DNA of 64,000 bases from Euphorbia lathyris (GCF_963576675.1 NC_088916.1:15476501-15540500); one strand, 5' to 3'. Positions 44,358 through 57,095 are shown, counted from the stretch's first letter. The notes: a model not told the origin generated them from the letters alone. Translations and numbers: made by a program.

Positions 44358-44369
44358 GCGAGTGGGAGA
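44358..44369 (+). other. Polypurine tract of family-A copia
   Basis: GCGAGTGGGAGA directly precedes the 3' LTR. Confidence 0.85.
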
Positions 44370-44833
44370 TGTTGGAATTAATTGGATATGGATCCAATTA
44401 GGCCCGCCCGAAATGGAACGGGCCCAAACCTAATAAGAATTAGGGTTAGGTGATTTATTTATTCAGTATAAATAGAAACCCTAATCTATCATAATTCTAA
44501 GAGAATTAGAAGAGAATAAGGAATTAGGTTTTAGAGATACAGTATCTCAAAAACACAGAAAAGAGAATTTTTCTCTCCTGCTTCCACCTTTTGGCCACCG
44601 CCCCCTCTCTCTCTTTGGGATTCATCGTCGCTTTAGTTCGTGAACCAATTGCCTTCCTCTCCCAATTCTATTGGCGTGGTTGAAGGCTTGACCGGTGATA
44701 CTAGATCGGGTGATTGATCCGAAATCCTTCCGCTGCAAATCAAGAATGGGATCTGCGCTACAAGAGGTAACCCGTAAACTCGTTTACTTATTCGGATAAA
44801 TATATATGTTGTGAATATATGCTTATCCTAACA
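44370..44833 (+). repeat. 3' LTR of family-A copia
   Basis: 464 bp, the same length as 9590-10053 with few differences by eye, followed by the ATCTC duplication at 44834-44838. Confidence 0.95.
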
Positions 44834-44838
44834 ATCTC

Positions 44839-45182
44839 AATTTTATCCATTTCATTTCATATAGACATATGCATTACATGACATTATTAGGGACACTAGA
44901 AAATAATATTTGCATTTTACATGTCATTATGTCATTGGATACGTGTAGATAATAATATTAGAATAAGTGAAAGTATATGAAATAGATTTTTAAGTGTGTC
45001 TTAAAGTATAGGGATTAAATTGAATAATCTTAAAAGTATAAAGAATGAGGTATAATTTGCTAAATTTATAATTTAAATAATAATATTATATATATTTCAG
45101 ATCTAATAAAAAAAATAATAAAAAAATAATAATATTATTAATAGTCATAATGATGATAATAGTGTGATGGAAATTATAAGAT
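44839..45182. other. AT-rich DNA without recognisable features
   Basis: I see no gene or terminal repeat. Sequence such as TATAGGGATTAAATTG is typical of old intergenic or LTR DNA but is not diagnostic. Confidence 0.5.
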
Positions 45183-46372
45183 TGTAATAATAGGTGATAT
45201 GTATGGGTAAAAAGGGAAATCTACTCAAGACTATTAGATAGGTTTAAAGAATGGTTAGATGGGTTGTTCTATCTCAAAATTTCCAGAACTTAGAGAGAGA
45301 GAAACACTTTTAAGAGAGAGAAAGGGAAGAAAAAAAGAGAAGAAGAAGAAGAAGTGGTAGAAGAAGAGAAAGGTATGCTTAGACAACTTTTTTATATAAA
45401 TTATTTCATATTTTTAGAAGCTGATTTTGAGGAAGTCGAAGAAGATAAAGTTTTAATTCTATGTCTTAAGTAAACCCCAAAATTTGTTTCATGTAATTTG
45501 GTTAAGTATTTTAGGAGATAAGGTATAATCTATTAGACTAGCTCTAGTTAAATCCTATACATGAAGTTGTTCTTGTGGTACGTTTTGAAGCCTTTAAACA
45601 CTTCATTTGGAGATGTGTTACAAATAAAAAATGTTTATATATGTCTTAATTAGTGTTCTGGAAAGTTTGGTTAGTATTGAATTTGTATGTTAGGATATAA
45701 CTAGGAAAGAAGTCCATGTGTGCTGTGTTGCTTATCTGTTGTCATAGGGTCAGGTTATAAATTCGATTATAAATTATATAGAGCTTATAAAATTCTGAAT
45801 TGTTGATATGTTATACTCATGTTTGTCTAGTTTAAGTAGGAAAATGAATCAAGATCATTTGGAGTTATATCTTTTTAGTTATGAGCGATTTCGTGGAACT
45901 GGTACATGAAAATTGTGATTACAATAAGACCCAAAGAGAAATTTTGTAATAAATTATGTATAATTGTAAATTTTATAAACGTTTGGTATGATATGCATAT
46001 ATGAGTCTAGGATAAAATAAAATCAAAATTAGTTCATTTGGTTGAGTGAAAGATGAGTTATAAGGCTTTTAATGTTAAGAGGTCATATTAGTAAAGACAC
46101 AAATATCATTTGATGGAAACAAGTGTAATGAAATGCAAAATAAAAATCAATAAGTAAATATATTGGGTTTAAAGAGTGTGTAATTTATATTTAATCATAT
46201 GCTAAATTATATTATAGGTGCTCATAATATTGAAAATACTCCGGAGGAGGGTACAAGTCGTCATCGAGAAAGTTAGCGGCCTAGATGTGAGTATAAGCAT
46301 GATATGAACTTAACTTTTAATTGTGTTTGTGATTTGAGAATTGTGGTGTTTGACATGAATACATATAGATGT

Positions 46373-46883
46373 TGATAATATCGAGATATTATCCAAGGGA
46401 TCAAAAAGGACATTTACTAAAACGACCACATATTGGGAGCGCCAGGGAAGCACTGGCGTATCAAGCAAGTCATCCGAGTGGCGGATCACCTAGACTCTGC
46501 CACACGAGATTCGTAGTCAAACCTACGCGAGACCCGCCAGCCTGTCTTGATCCGCCTGGCGAATGGTTGAGCTGATTCCCCATAAAGACAATTAATGGAC
46601 CGTTAATGAGCTAACGGCCACACTTAAAGGAGATCCGTAACCGCCATTATTGAGGAATTAATGGGGACTTTCTGGTTACTGGGAGTTACGATCACATGAC
46701 TATAAATAGCTTGCACCCCAAGCTATTAAGGTACACATTCATTCTCTTCCATAAACCCTACCTTATCAATATAGTTTATTCTCCTTTTTCCATACTGACT
46801 TTGGCATCGGAGCTTCCCCCCGTCGAACCCAACGACGCCCCCACAGGGAAGGAAGTTGATCGGAAATTCATCACTGGTTATCA
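46373..46883 (+). repeat. 5' LTR of the Tat gypsy
   Basis: 511 bp; TATA box TATAAATAG at 46701-46709, also present in the 3' LTR. A stretch with repeated GGCGGATC/GATCCGCC motifs forms potential hairpins in the first 200 bp. Confidence 0.93.
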
Positions 46884-46885
46884 AT

Positions 46886-46903
46886 TGGTGCGGTGATCGT
46901 GGA
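46886..46903 (+). other. Candidate primer-binding site
   Basis: TGGTGCGGTGATCGTGGA starts two bases after the LTR and begins with the required TGG. I could not assign the tRNA from memory. Confidence 0.55.
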
Positions 46904-46940
46904 ATCCTAACCTAATAAGGATTTCGTTCACGTTTTAAAC

Positions 46941-49303
46941 ATGACAAGCGGAGGGTCCAATCCCTCAACAGGAACAGAAATACCACCCATAACACCATCA
47001 ACTAATCCCGTTACGAACACTGGCCGCGTTGATCCAGATGCACCAACCATACATGGAGAGGGAGCATGTCACCTGACTCTTTCATTGAAATTTGCGTGGG
47101 GTCCATCGAAAGAGAGCATGGACCCGCCATGGAGAGTCGACTAAGGTCTTACCTGACAATTCCCCCATTCAACCTCCGTCGTCCTCCTCCAACTCCTACG
47201 CCATCACAATGGCAGAATTCACTCATAGGATCCAATGCTCGTGACTTGTCATTTTTTTCTTTCTCACCCTGCAGACTCCACAGTTGTTAATCCAGTGCTC
47301 GCCAGTAGCCAACCGTTGAATCGAAGGCTGTTTTCTGAGATACCGGAAGGGAGTCAAAGGAATGATCCAGCTCTCCCTGGGGGCACCGCAAACCCTGGGA
47401 TCACCATTGGCAGTCAGGAGGGTCGGAGGCAAAAGAAGCGTAAGAAGTCGCATAGAAAGGAACGATCTCAATCCCCTTCTCGCCCTAGGCGTAGATCACC
47501 CCGGCGAGGTATATCTCCTCCAGCATCTGACCGAAGGAGAAGCGAGCAGCAGGCTGGGTCACCTCGACAGGATAGGCAAAATCCACCACCAACCCAAGGA
47601 GAAAATAGGCGAGCTCCAGGCGGACGTGGCGGAGGCGATAGAAGGTCACCATCAGATCCATCATTCGACTCTAGCTCTTCGTCTTCTCAGAGTAGAGCTC
47701 CAAGCAGAAGGCGTCCTAGGGAGGATCGAGGTACTATCGCGGAGCAGATCAGAGCCGAGGTACACCGTCAGAATGAGGAGAATGTCAGGCATAACCCATT
47801 CGCCAACCGTGATTCGCCTTTCACTGCGTGGATCGAAGCTGAGGAAACTAAGAGGCACTTTAAAATTCCCAACATCCAAGTCTACTCAGGTGAGGATAAT
47901 CCTGAAGCCCATGCAAGGAAGTATCGAATGTGGCTTGGCCTTAATCGGGCCAGTGAGGCAGTGCTGTGTCGGATGTTCATCACTACGCTCAAAGGTCCTG
48001 CCTACGACTGGTTCCAATCCCTTCCCCCAGGATCGATAGACAGCTGGGATCAGTTAAGTCGAGAATTTTGTACGAAATTCGCCGGATGCATTTCTCCAGT
48101 GGTTAAATCGCGAAAGCTATTTGAGTTGAAACAAAAAGAGAATGAACCCCTTCGGGAGTATGTCGACAATTTCAACAAGTTATGTATCCGCATTGTTGAT
48201 GTGGATGTCTCCATGGAAGTGGAAGCGCTAGTGAAGAACACAACATATAAAAGCTTACAAGAGGATCTAATTAGAAACAAACCGAGGAATATGGCAGAGC
48301 GGATAGAAAGATGCAAGGATTTCATGGAGGTTGACGACATCCGTAGAGAGTCTGTATCTCCACCCAAGAGAGACAAGGGCGAATCTCGTAGACGGGACAA
48401 GGAAAAGCTCCCTGATTCGTTATCTCGAGGTAGGCAAAGAGGATCTAGGAACAAATCCGCATACATACCGTCGTTTACACCATTAAATGCCTCCAAAAGT
48501 GAAGTGCTAATATGGATAGTGAACAGCCAGCACAAACGGAGCATTTCATACCCCGAACCAAAAGGAGGGGAGTACACCAACACGGGAAAAAATCCCAAAA
48601 ATTATTGCAAGTACCACCAGAGGAATAGTCATGAGACGGATGCATGCTGGGAGTTGGCTAGGGAGATAGAAAGGCTTATCAAAAGGGGAAAGTTGGATAG
48701 GTTCGTGCAAAATGATAACAAGAAAGGAGACGGTGATAAACCAAGAGATGATCCGAGAAAGAAGGCGAAAGGGGTCATTAATGTCATAGCGGGCGGACCA
48801 GGATATCAACCTGCGCTAAAGAAGACAAAAACCACTACTCTTGACAGGATGTCACTCAACCGCCCTTTCGCGGATGTAGGCCCAGAGGTTCCTCCTCACG
48901 CAGATGCTCTAGTCATCACCATGATGGTGGAGGGATGGGAAATGAAAAGAGTAGTGATCGACACTGGCAGTTCATGCAACGTTATTAAAAGAGGGGCATT
49001 CGCCAAGCTCAAGATTGATCCTATCCAGGTGGAGACCACCATTGTAGACATCCTGGGAGTAACAGGACACACAATCCAGACGAAAGGTCAGGTAATGTTG
49101 GAATGCGAGTTGGCAGATGAAATAAAGTCAGGAAGGGAGATCTGGAGTTCTCCATTATAGATGGTCAGTTGGCTTATAATGTCATCTTAGGACGGCCTTT
49201 CATCTCAGAGGCGGCTGCTCTCATATCCATTCGCCACTTAACCATGTACATCCCTACTGCCAAAGGAGGAGTAATGGTCAAAGGGAATCAAAGAGTTGCT
49301 TAG
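46941..49303 (+). pseudogene. Tat-lineage gag and protease
   Basis: Probable start ATG 46941 (MTSGGSNPSTGTEIPP), then frameshifts near 47066-47240 into a long open frame to 49160. This has an Arg/Ser-rich region, the Retrotrans_gag domain (YSGEDNPEAHARKYRMWLGL, AYDWFQSLPPGSIDSWDQL, FELKQKENEPLREYVDNFNK), a degenerate knuckle CKYHQRNSHETDAC, and the protease motif VIDTGSSCNVI (about 48955-48987). A frameshift near 49140 leads to FSIIDGQLAYNVILGRPF, then a TAG at 49301-49303. Protease catalytic residues are intact but the frame is not. Confidence 0.9.
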
Positions 49304-52300
49304 GAGACATATTCGGCATCCTTGACGATTCGCCCACAGTCTAAGGATGATGAAGAGGAGGAACTTGTCACAATGGCCCTGGGAGATACAGAGATGTTTC
49401 TTATGGCAAATGGAAAGCAGGTGCGAATCGCCAAAGGGCTAAAAGATGAAATTAAGGCAAATATTACAAAGGTTCTCCTCGAGTCGGAAGATGTCTTCGT
49501 ATAGAAGGATGAGATCCTCCCAGGGATTAGCCCGGATGTGATTACTCATAAACTTAATATTACTGAGGACGCGGTCCCGATAGCACAAAAACGGAGGAAT
49601 CATGGTCCTGGGAGACAGAAGGTGATTGAGGAAGAGATTTCTAAACTCAAGAAGGCGGACGCCATCGAGGAAGTAATCTATACACAATGGCTAGCGAATG
49701 TTGTGCTAGTCAAGAAGGCAGGCAGATCATACCGCATGTGTATTGATTTCACAGATCTCAATAAAGCTTGTCCCAAAGACAACTACCCTTTACCGTGCAT
49801 TGATATCTTAGTAGACGAAACTGCGGGGCACGCCATGTATTCCTTCACTGATGTGAAGTCGAGCTATCACCAGATCCTGATGGAGCCATCTAACAGGATC
49901 AAAACTTCGTTCGTGACACATCAAGCGACCTATTGCTTTAAGGTCATGCCCTTTGGACTCAAAAATGCAGGGGCAACTTACCAGCGGATGAAGAATAAAA
50001 TATTCGAAGGGAGCAAAGGTGACAACTTTTCTGTCTATGTAGATGATATGATCATCAAGAGTACCACCGTGGAGAAGCATGCGGATGACATAAGGGAAGT
50101 CCTTGGGGTCCTTCGGCAGCACAATATTAAGTTGAATCCGGAGAAATGCACCTTTGGGGTGACTTATGGAAAATTCCTGGGATTCATGATCAACCAGAAA
50201 GGGGTGAGTCCAAACCCAGACAAAATTCAAGCTGTTCTGAGTATGAAGACGCCACAAAATGTTAGAGAGGTACAACGTCTTAATGGGCGTATCATAGCCT
50301 TGGGCAGGTTCATTTCATGCTCAGCTCGTAGATGCCTACCCTTCTATGAAGTGATCAAAAAACAAAAAGCATTCGAGTGGAATGATGGTTGTAAGCAAGC
50401 TTTCGAAGGAATCAAACGCTTCCTCACGGAACCTCCTCTGATGAGAAGACCATTGAAAGGTGAGAATCTTTACATGTATGTCTCTGTTACAGATAAAGTA
50501 GTTTGTACTGTCATGATAAGGGAAGAAGACGGCCAGCAATACCCGGTCTATTATGTGAGCAAAGTTCTAAAAGACGCCGAAACACGATATTCGAAATTAG
50601 ATAAGATGGCACTGGCCGTTGTCACCACTTCGATTCGCCTTAGACCTTATTTCCAGGCTCATACAGTCCTTGTCCGCACTAGTATACCCATGAGGAAAGT
50701 ACTGCAAAAGCCAGAGACTTTAGGGAGATTGATGGAATGGGCAATCTGCCTGGGTGAGTTCGATGTCCGTTATGAAGGTAGATCAGCCCTGAAAAGCCAA
50801 GTCTTGGCAGACTTTGTGAATGAATTCACTGAAGAAGGCGTGAATCACCCCAAATCCAAGGTTGAAGAATGGACGATGTACACTGATGGGGCTTCTTCCG
50901 CTGAAGGTGCAGGAATAGGCATCGTGATCAAAGGGCCTCATTATATAAAACTACACTATGCAGCAAAGTTAGACTTTCCTGCAACAAACAATGCAGCAGA
51001 GTATGAGGCCTTAATATTGGGGCTACGCCTGTTGAAGGAGATTACACCCGAGCGGATCGTGATCTATAGCGATTCTAAGCTCATGGTCAATCAAGTAATC
51101 AAGAACTTTGAGGTGAAAGATGACATCCTGGCCAAATATGTAGAAGAGGTCAAAACACTGCTGCGCTACCTTGAGACTAAGGAAACCAAGTGGGAGTTAG
51201 TCCATGTGCCTCGGGGATCAAACACAGAAGCTGACAATCTCGCTAAACTAGCTTCAAGCAAGGAGCAATGGGCGGACCTACAATGCCCGTTCGAGGTCAA
51301 AACGGCGCCAGCATTCGCCTCAGAAACCGTATCTCTTTTAACTTCCGTTGAAAGCGATTGGAGATCACCCATCCGCCAGTATCTTGCAGATGGAACTTTG
51401 CCTCAAGACAAAGAAGAAGCTCGGCGGATGGTAAGAAAAACAGCTTATTTCTCTATAATAAATGATTGCCTATACAGAAAATCTTTTGGACATCCCTGGT
51501 TGAAGTGTGTCACGACGGAAGAGGGACAACAGATCCTCAAGGAGCTACACGAGGGTACTTGCGGAGCTCATGAAGCATCCGCCTCCATTTTGAAAAAGTC
51601 TAGGCTGGCAGGATTTTATTGGTCCACGGTTGAACTTGATGCTCAGAGGCTGGTGGAATCCTGTCACAATTGCCAGGTTCATGCAAATGAATCTCACACG
51701 GCTAAGAATCTTCAAAAGCCTATCATCGAAGGGCGACCCTTTGCAGTTTGGGGAATCGACATTGTCGGTCCCTTTCCTCCTACCAAAAGACAGAGAAGGT
51801 ATGTGGTAGTAGCTGTGGATCACTTTACGAAGTGGGTAGAGGCCGAGGCTGTATCATCTATAAAGGCAGAACGGATGGTTGAGTTTGTCAGAGACAACAT
51901 AGTTGGAAGATTCGGAGTTCCCCACACAATTATTACTGACAACGGGACGCAGTTCAATTGTGGAGAGTTCAAAACATTCTGCGAAAGTCAAGGCATTCAA
52001 AACAGGTTCGCCTCCGTTTACTACCCCCAATCCAACGGGATGACCGAGGTAACAAATCGAACAATTGTCAAGGGCATAAAAAAGAGACTGGGGGAGCATA
52101 ATAAAAAGTGGGCGGATCACCTCATGAATGTCCTATGGGCATACAGAACCACTCCTCGAACTGCAACCGGCAAATCACCATTCGCCCTCACCTATGGTGT
52201 TGAAGCTGTGAACCCCACTGAGATCCAGATTCCTAGTGACAGAGTCTTGTTTTACTACGAAGACAGGAATGACCAAAGGTTAAAAGAAAGTCTTGACCAA

Positions 52301-52600
52301 TTGGAAGCAAGAAGAGAGAAGGCGTATGTGCGAATGGCTGCCTATAAACAGAGGATTGCAGCCTATCACGAGAAACATGCCAAGCTTGTGGATCTGAACC
52401 CAGGGGACCTAGTGCTCTGAAAGGCGGACAAAATCCAATCCTTGGAAGGCAGAGGAAAGTTGGGAATCACCTGGACGGGGTCGTACAAGATAGTCACCAA
52501 AATTGGACCTGCCACTTTCAAAATCCAGGATATGGAGGGGAACACACTACCACGGACGTGGAATATTCAGAACCTCCGCAAATATTTCTCCAGAGAGTAA
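49304..52600 (+). pseudogene. Tat-lineage RT, two RNase H domains and integrase
   Basis: Linker frame 49322-49501 ends at TAG 49502-49504, where relatives usually have Trp. The main 960-codon frame (49538-52420) has RT with YRMCIDFTDLNKACPKDNYP and VYVDDMIIKS, gypsy RNase H, then an archaeal-type RNase H (WTMYTDGASSAEGAGIGIVI, NNAAEYEALILGL, VIYSDSKLMVNQV). Integrase follows (CHNCQVHANESH, WGIDIVGPFPP, IITDNGTQFNC, NGMTEVTNRTI), with D-D-E present. A TGA at 52418-52420, probably from CGA, precedes the final segment ending at TAA 52598-52600 (GPATFKIQDMEGN, NIQNLRKYFSRE). Confidence 0.92.
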
Positions 52601-53276
52601 AATGTAACCAAGGTCTTGAGTACTCTTTTTCCTTTAGTAAGTTTTTATCCCATGTGGTTTTTCTTATTAAAGGTTTTAACGAGGCTCATGCATAAGACCA
52701 ATTTGTTGTAATAAGGCGAATCACCATTTAATGAAGAGATATTTTCATCTTGCAAATTCTTTCTTTGAGTACTTTCCTTGCAGTAATATAAATATTCTAG
52801 ATTCAAAAAGGGGGAGGCAACAAACGCATTCAACCCACAGTAGAATAATGCTATCGTAGGCATAACTACTTTCTCCTCAAAGATAGGAGAACAGTCTCAG
52901 CGGCGGATCAATTTACCTCAAAGATAGGAAATAATTGATCACCGTTAGAGATAGAGTTAAAATATTTCTCAGACGTGAGATCTTTACACTCTTGAAAACT
53001 CTTTCCAAAGAAGAGTCGTAAGTCCCAATGGCGGATCAATTCACCTCAAAGATAGGAAGCAAATTGATCGCCTAAGGCAGGTTAACTTCCTCTAAAGGAA
53101 TAAAAGCTTCAAGGCCTTCAAAAAGGTTCACATTCCAGGGTATGGCTGGCCACCTACCTCGGACCAACAAGAATAAATCCTAAAACCCATTAACTTTACT
53201 TGCTGAAAGATATAAAGCGTAAAGTAAAGGAAATGGTTGCAAAAAAGGATTAAAATAAATTGTACGTAAGTTACAT
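52601..53276. other. Spacer between convergent genes, with repeated stem-loops
   Basis: No ORF. The unit CCTCAAAGATAGGA occurs three times (about 52875, 52916 and 53043). In the last two copies it lies between GCGGATCAATT and AATTGATC, giving inverted repeats at about 52902-52942 and 53030-53073. The sense pol transcript and the antisense gene converge here, so these could act in 3' end formation; that is inference. Confidence 0.6.
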
Positions 53277-55472
53277 TTAAACATTAACAGGAGTATCCTC
53301 CTTAGCATCTTTCACAATAGATGCACCCTCTAGAGGGACCTCCTTCTCTACAGCCATGGCACCTTCTTGGGGAACCGTACAATCAATCAACTCACTGCCC
53401 TTGTCATCCATCTGCTTAGATGTTTCTCCAATATCCTCAGATTCAAGATCAACCACGGGTTTGCTCTCTTTGGGGGATCCACTCATCACCTTTCGGATAT
53501 GATCACGAATGAAGTCTTTGATGTTGGGGATCTTGCGATACTTAAGGCAGTCCACAACCTCTGGGACAACATATTCCGGATCTACAAAATCAATCTCAGG
53601 ATAGGCAAGCATGACATACGCCATGATCCATTCTCCGTAGTAATAAGCACGTTCCCTCGCCAGGATCTCCGCGTTCAGTAGGGCAGCCTCATGATTCTTA
53701 GCCCCCTCCTCCATCTCGCCTAATCTCTCCTTTAGATGGCGGATCTCTGCGTCCTTGCTCTCATTCAGGGCAATGGGGAAGCGGCATTCGTATTAGCAAC
53801 GGCTACCTCTTTCTCAAGCCTTTTTATAGTCGCTTTATCCGCCACCCCTTGTAGGAGATCCGCCTCCATGGCACGCATGTGTGTATACGCCTGTCAAAAC
53901 AAAGAACGATGTAAGGAATGAGTCTCCTCCTAGAGATCACTCTTTCATCCAAAAATATGAGATTAAGATAGAAAAAGCTCACCAAAAGAAGTTCCCTCTT
54001 TCCCATTTTTGCATGGGTTGACCCAGAGAACTTGTTCTGATTCTCCTGTACTTCGCTGAGTTGACCAAGAGCCTCGTCAAGGTCGTTGATAACAGATTCA
54101 TTCCTCAAAGATACTTTGTCACCATACTTGGCGAGCCAATAACCTCCCAAGTCGGGCTTCACCACCTGTGCAAAAATTAAGAGGCAGAAATTAAGATCCA
54201 AGTAAGAAAAAGGAGGATGGTAGAATAAACACACCTGCTCTAGCCTCGCCATCGGTTTCTCCACTCTCATGGCATCCGCCAGTAACTTCCCACCACTGGA
54301 AGCTGTGGGTCTCTTCTTCTTTGGCAGAGGAGGATCCACAGTATCGTCGGCAGGACGCTTCCCAGAGTTCTTGTGGGGATCCGCTACCTGCGTACCTTCT
54401 TGGGCCTCTTGCTCCTTCTGTTTTTTGCGCATCTCTACAAGGGCGCGACTTGCCTCAGACAAACCCCTGACAAGGGAGCAAAAAATAGTAATCAAAAGGA
54501 AAGAACAAAAGTACCTTCATCAAGTTGATAAAACTTCGCATAAGTAATTCCACTATCTTCGCGGCAGATCAAGGGAATGCCATTCATCATGAATTCCAAA
54601 GCATCGGCGTACGTCTAGGCCTCTGACTTGATGCTTTTCATGAGATCCGCCACCTTCTCGTCACTGTCCGTCAGTATACGAAGATCTCCAGCCATATGTA
54701 GAGGTTTGGCATTCCAAACCGAGGGGAACCCCAGAGGTTCGTCCTTTTTTACCTTAACGAAAAAGAATTTTTCGTCCCAGAGATGGACGTTCGACATCTT
54801 ACCACAGAAGGGCGAGTAAGTTTTGAATTTGGCAAAAGTATAGAAAGACTCGGATTTACGCTTCGTGGGTTTATGAAGGGACCTGAAGACTCGAGGATTA
54901 CAGACCACCCCCAGGTTTGAAGCCAAGTAACAGTCTAAAGCCGCATCCAACCAGCCATTTGGATGCAGTTGGCAGACAGTGATCTCGAAATATGCTAGGA
55001 TATCCGCTATCATCTTGGAAAGAGGAAGACGGAACCCTCTCTCCATATGGCAATTATACACAGTTAGATATCCTACGGGCGGACAAACGGGTCGTTGGTG
55101 TGTAGCCGCCAACTCAGTCTCATAATTCTTGATCCACATATAGCGATTCGCCAAATCTGCTAGATCTGCGGAGCTCATACGAGACGGAGTAGACTCCGCC
55201 CGAGGTGCCTTTTTCCCAATTGGGGTTGAGGAAGAAGCCTCCATCCTAAAAAATCTCCTAGAATCTATCGCCGGAGCAGTACGAGTCACGGCGACAAAAA
55301 AATTTCGAGTTCTACGATTCTTACTCTCCCTCACCGAGTTGCACAAATCCCAGCTAGGCGTACTTTTAGAAGAGTTAGAACTCTCGGAAGAAGAGGTCCA
55401 ATTAACTTGAGTTTCGGAGGAAGTGGAGGTTAAATTGAAAAGTTCAGTAGTAGACCTAGATGAAGAACTCAT
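53277..55472 (-). pseudogene. Antisense extra gene of the Tat element
   Basis: From ATG 55472 leftward. The N-terminal 285 codons are Ser-rich, then have a globular region (VGYLTVYNCHMERGFRLPLS, HPNGWLDAALDCYLASNLG) like the 'putative plant gypsy-type transposon' domain (PF04195). A TAG at 54615-54617 interrupts; after probable introns the product continues with a basic nuclear-localisation-like segment (PLPKKKRPTAS) and ends with a coiled-coil-like stretch (AEIRHLKERLGEMEEGAKNH approximately) and an acidic tail to TAA 53277. Candidate splice sites: GAGCAG|GTGTG near 54239 and TGCACAG|GTGG near 54172; exon limits are approximate. Antisense extra ORFs are known in Tat-lineage elements; their role is unknown. 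Confidence 0.75.
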
Positions 55473-55764
55473 AAAAAACCCAGAAAATAAGATGGGGAGA
55501 TTTACTTACATGAAAACGGGAAGCTTTGAAGGTTCTTGATTTTGGAAAAATGCTCCACAAAAACTCAAACGAAAGTGAGGGGAAAATGAGAAATGAATCG
55601 GAAAGAGAAAAGAAAGGTTGAAGAAGGCATCACTTCTTACCTCGAGCGGCATGTTTAGGACATCTGTCACTCGATGAATGGCCTTAAACAAAGTGACCAT
55701 CAATATGGTTCATCATGACGGCGCACGAAGAAGCTCAAAAGCCCTAAAGGACTTTAAAGGAACT

Positions 55765-55782
55765 TTGGGGGGGGGGGGCTTC
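55765..55782 (+). other. Polypurine tract of the Tat gypsy
   Basis: A G-run of about 12 followed by CTTC abuts the 3' LTR. 55473-55764 is the upstream flank of the antisense gene; no other gene is seen there. Confidence 0.8.
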
Positions 55783-56293
55783 TGATAACATCAGGATATT
55801 ATCCAAGGGATCAAAAAGGATATTTACCAAAACGACCACGTATTAGGACCGCCAGGGAAGCAATGGCGTATCAAGCAAGTCATCCGAGTGGCGGATCACC
55901 TAGATGCTGCCACACGAGATCTGTAGTCAAACCTACGCGAGACCCGCTAGCCTGCCTTGATCCGCCTGGCGAACGATTGAGCTGATTCCCTATAAAGACA
56001 ATTAATGGACCATTAATGAGCTAACAGCCACACTTAAAGGAGATCCGTAACCACCATTAATGAGGCATTAATAGGGACTTTCTGGTTACTGGGAGTTACG
56101 ATCACATGACTATAAATAGTTTGCACCCCCAGCTATTGAGGTACACATTCATTCTCTTCCATAAACCCTACCTTGTCAATATAGTTTATTCTCCTTTTTC
56201 CATACTGACTTTGGCATCAGAGCTTCCCCCCGTCGAACCCAACGACGCCCCCACAGGGAAGGAAGTTGATCAGAAATTCATCACTGGTTATCA
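55783..56293 (+). repeat. 3' LTR of the Tat gypsy
   Basis: 511 bp, identical in length to the 5' LTR with scattered substitutions, followed by the GATGT duplication. Confidence 0.93.
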
Positions 56294-57094
56294 GATGTGA
56301 ATTTGTTGTAATTTCCATGAATGGATATGAAGTGATACGTGTTGAACATTATTTATGATAGTTGGATTTAAATGAGAAGTATGTGTATATGTTAAATGTG
56401 ATTTAATTGTTACAGAATACACGAATAAAATTGCATGAAACGTAAATGGACGACATTCTGACATACCAGCCCGGTCACTTTTATGACAACTTGAATTTAC
56501 ATGGGCTACTTGGACCCATATGGTCAACTTGGACTACTTGGACCTAAATGGTCAATACGTGGACTACTTGATTACAGAGACCGAAAGGTCAAATTACTTG
56601 ATTATAAGGCTGTACAATAATATATGCTATACCTGTTACCTGTTATTTGATCCCGGGTAGTGGCTGGCTGGTGGTGTTATAACATTAAAAAAACGGCTCA
56701 TTCATTTGCATATGCATGACTTGGGTGTGAGACTTGTTTGCGTGACTGTATGTGATTGGTAATTCATTGATTATTTATATTCACTGAGTTGCGACTCATA
56801 TAAATCGCTAAATTTTCCCAGCTAGTTGAATTGAAAGTAGACTGGGATTCTAGAAGCTTAAAGTACTGTAGATTCCATGGATGAAAGGTCGGTCTGCTGG
56901 GTTCCATCTCACGCTCTCTCCTCTCATCACAAGCATGTAGAATAAATAAACTTTTAGACTAGACAAGTTTGTAATATCTATGTATAAAGATATAATATAT
57001 GTGTATATATATATATATATGAACATATATGTGTTTAATATAAGTATGAGTATAAGTTATAATAAATGCCTTTATCTATTGAACAGTTTCAGTT

Positions 57095-57095
<1 letters not shown>

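Larger units (their letters stand above)
9590..44833 (+). mobile_element. Ty1/copia element, family A, holding nested insertions
   Basis: Two 464-bp LTRs (9590-10053 and 44370-44833) start TGTTGG and end with CA. They are flanked by identical 5-bp repeats ATCTC at 9585-9589 and 44834-44838. The order PBS, leader, extra ORF, gag, protease, integrase, RT, RNase H, 3' noncoding region, polypurine tract is that of Ty1/copia. Removing the Tekay insertion (12968-34006 plus one TSD) and the LINE (36928-43319 plus one TSD) leaves roughly 7.8 kb. Gag has an internal deletion, an integrase catalytic Asp is replaced and pol has frameshifts, so it cannot be autonomous. Confidence 0.95.
46373..56293 (+). 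mobile_element. Ty3/gypsy element, Tat lineage (Retand-like)
   Basis: Two 511-bp LTRs (46373-46883, 55783-56293) run TGATAA..TTATCA, with GATGT duplications at 46368-46372 and 56294-56298. Pol has an extra RNase H of archaeal type between the gypsy RNase H and integrase, which marks the Tat group. An antisense gene lies downstream of pol, as described for Retand-type elements. Gag-pol is broken by several stops and frameshifts. GCGGATC-type motifs are unusually frequent throughout. Confidence 0.93.

Noticed and set aside
46373..56293. Integrated plant pararetrovirus (caulimovirid)
   Set aside because: Two LTRs, a target duplication, integrase and an archaeal-type RNase H identify a Tat gypsy element. 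No movement or coat protein was seen.
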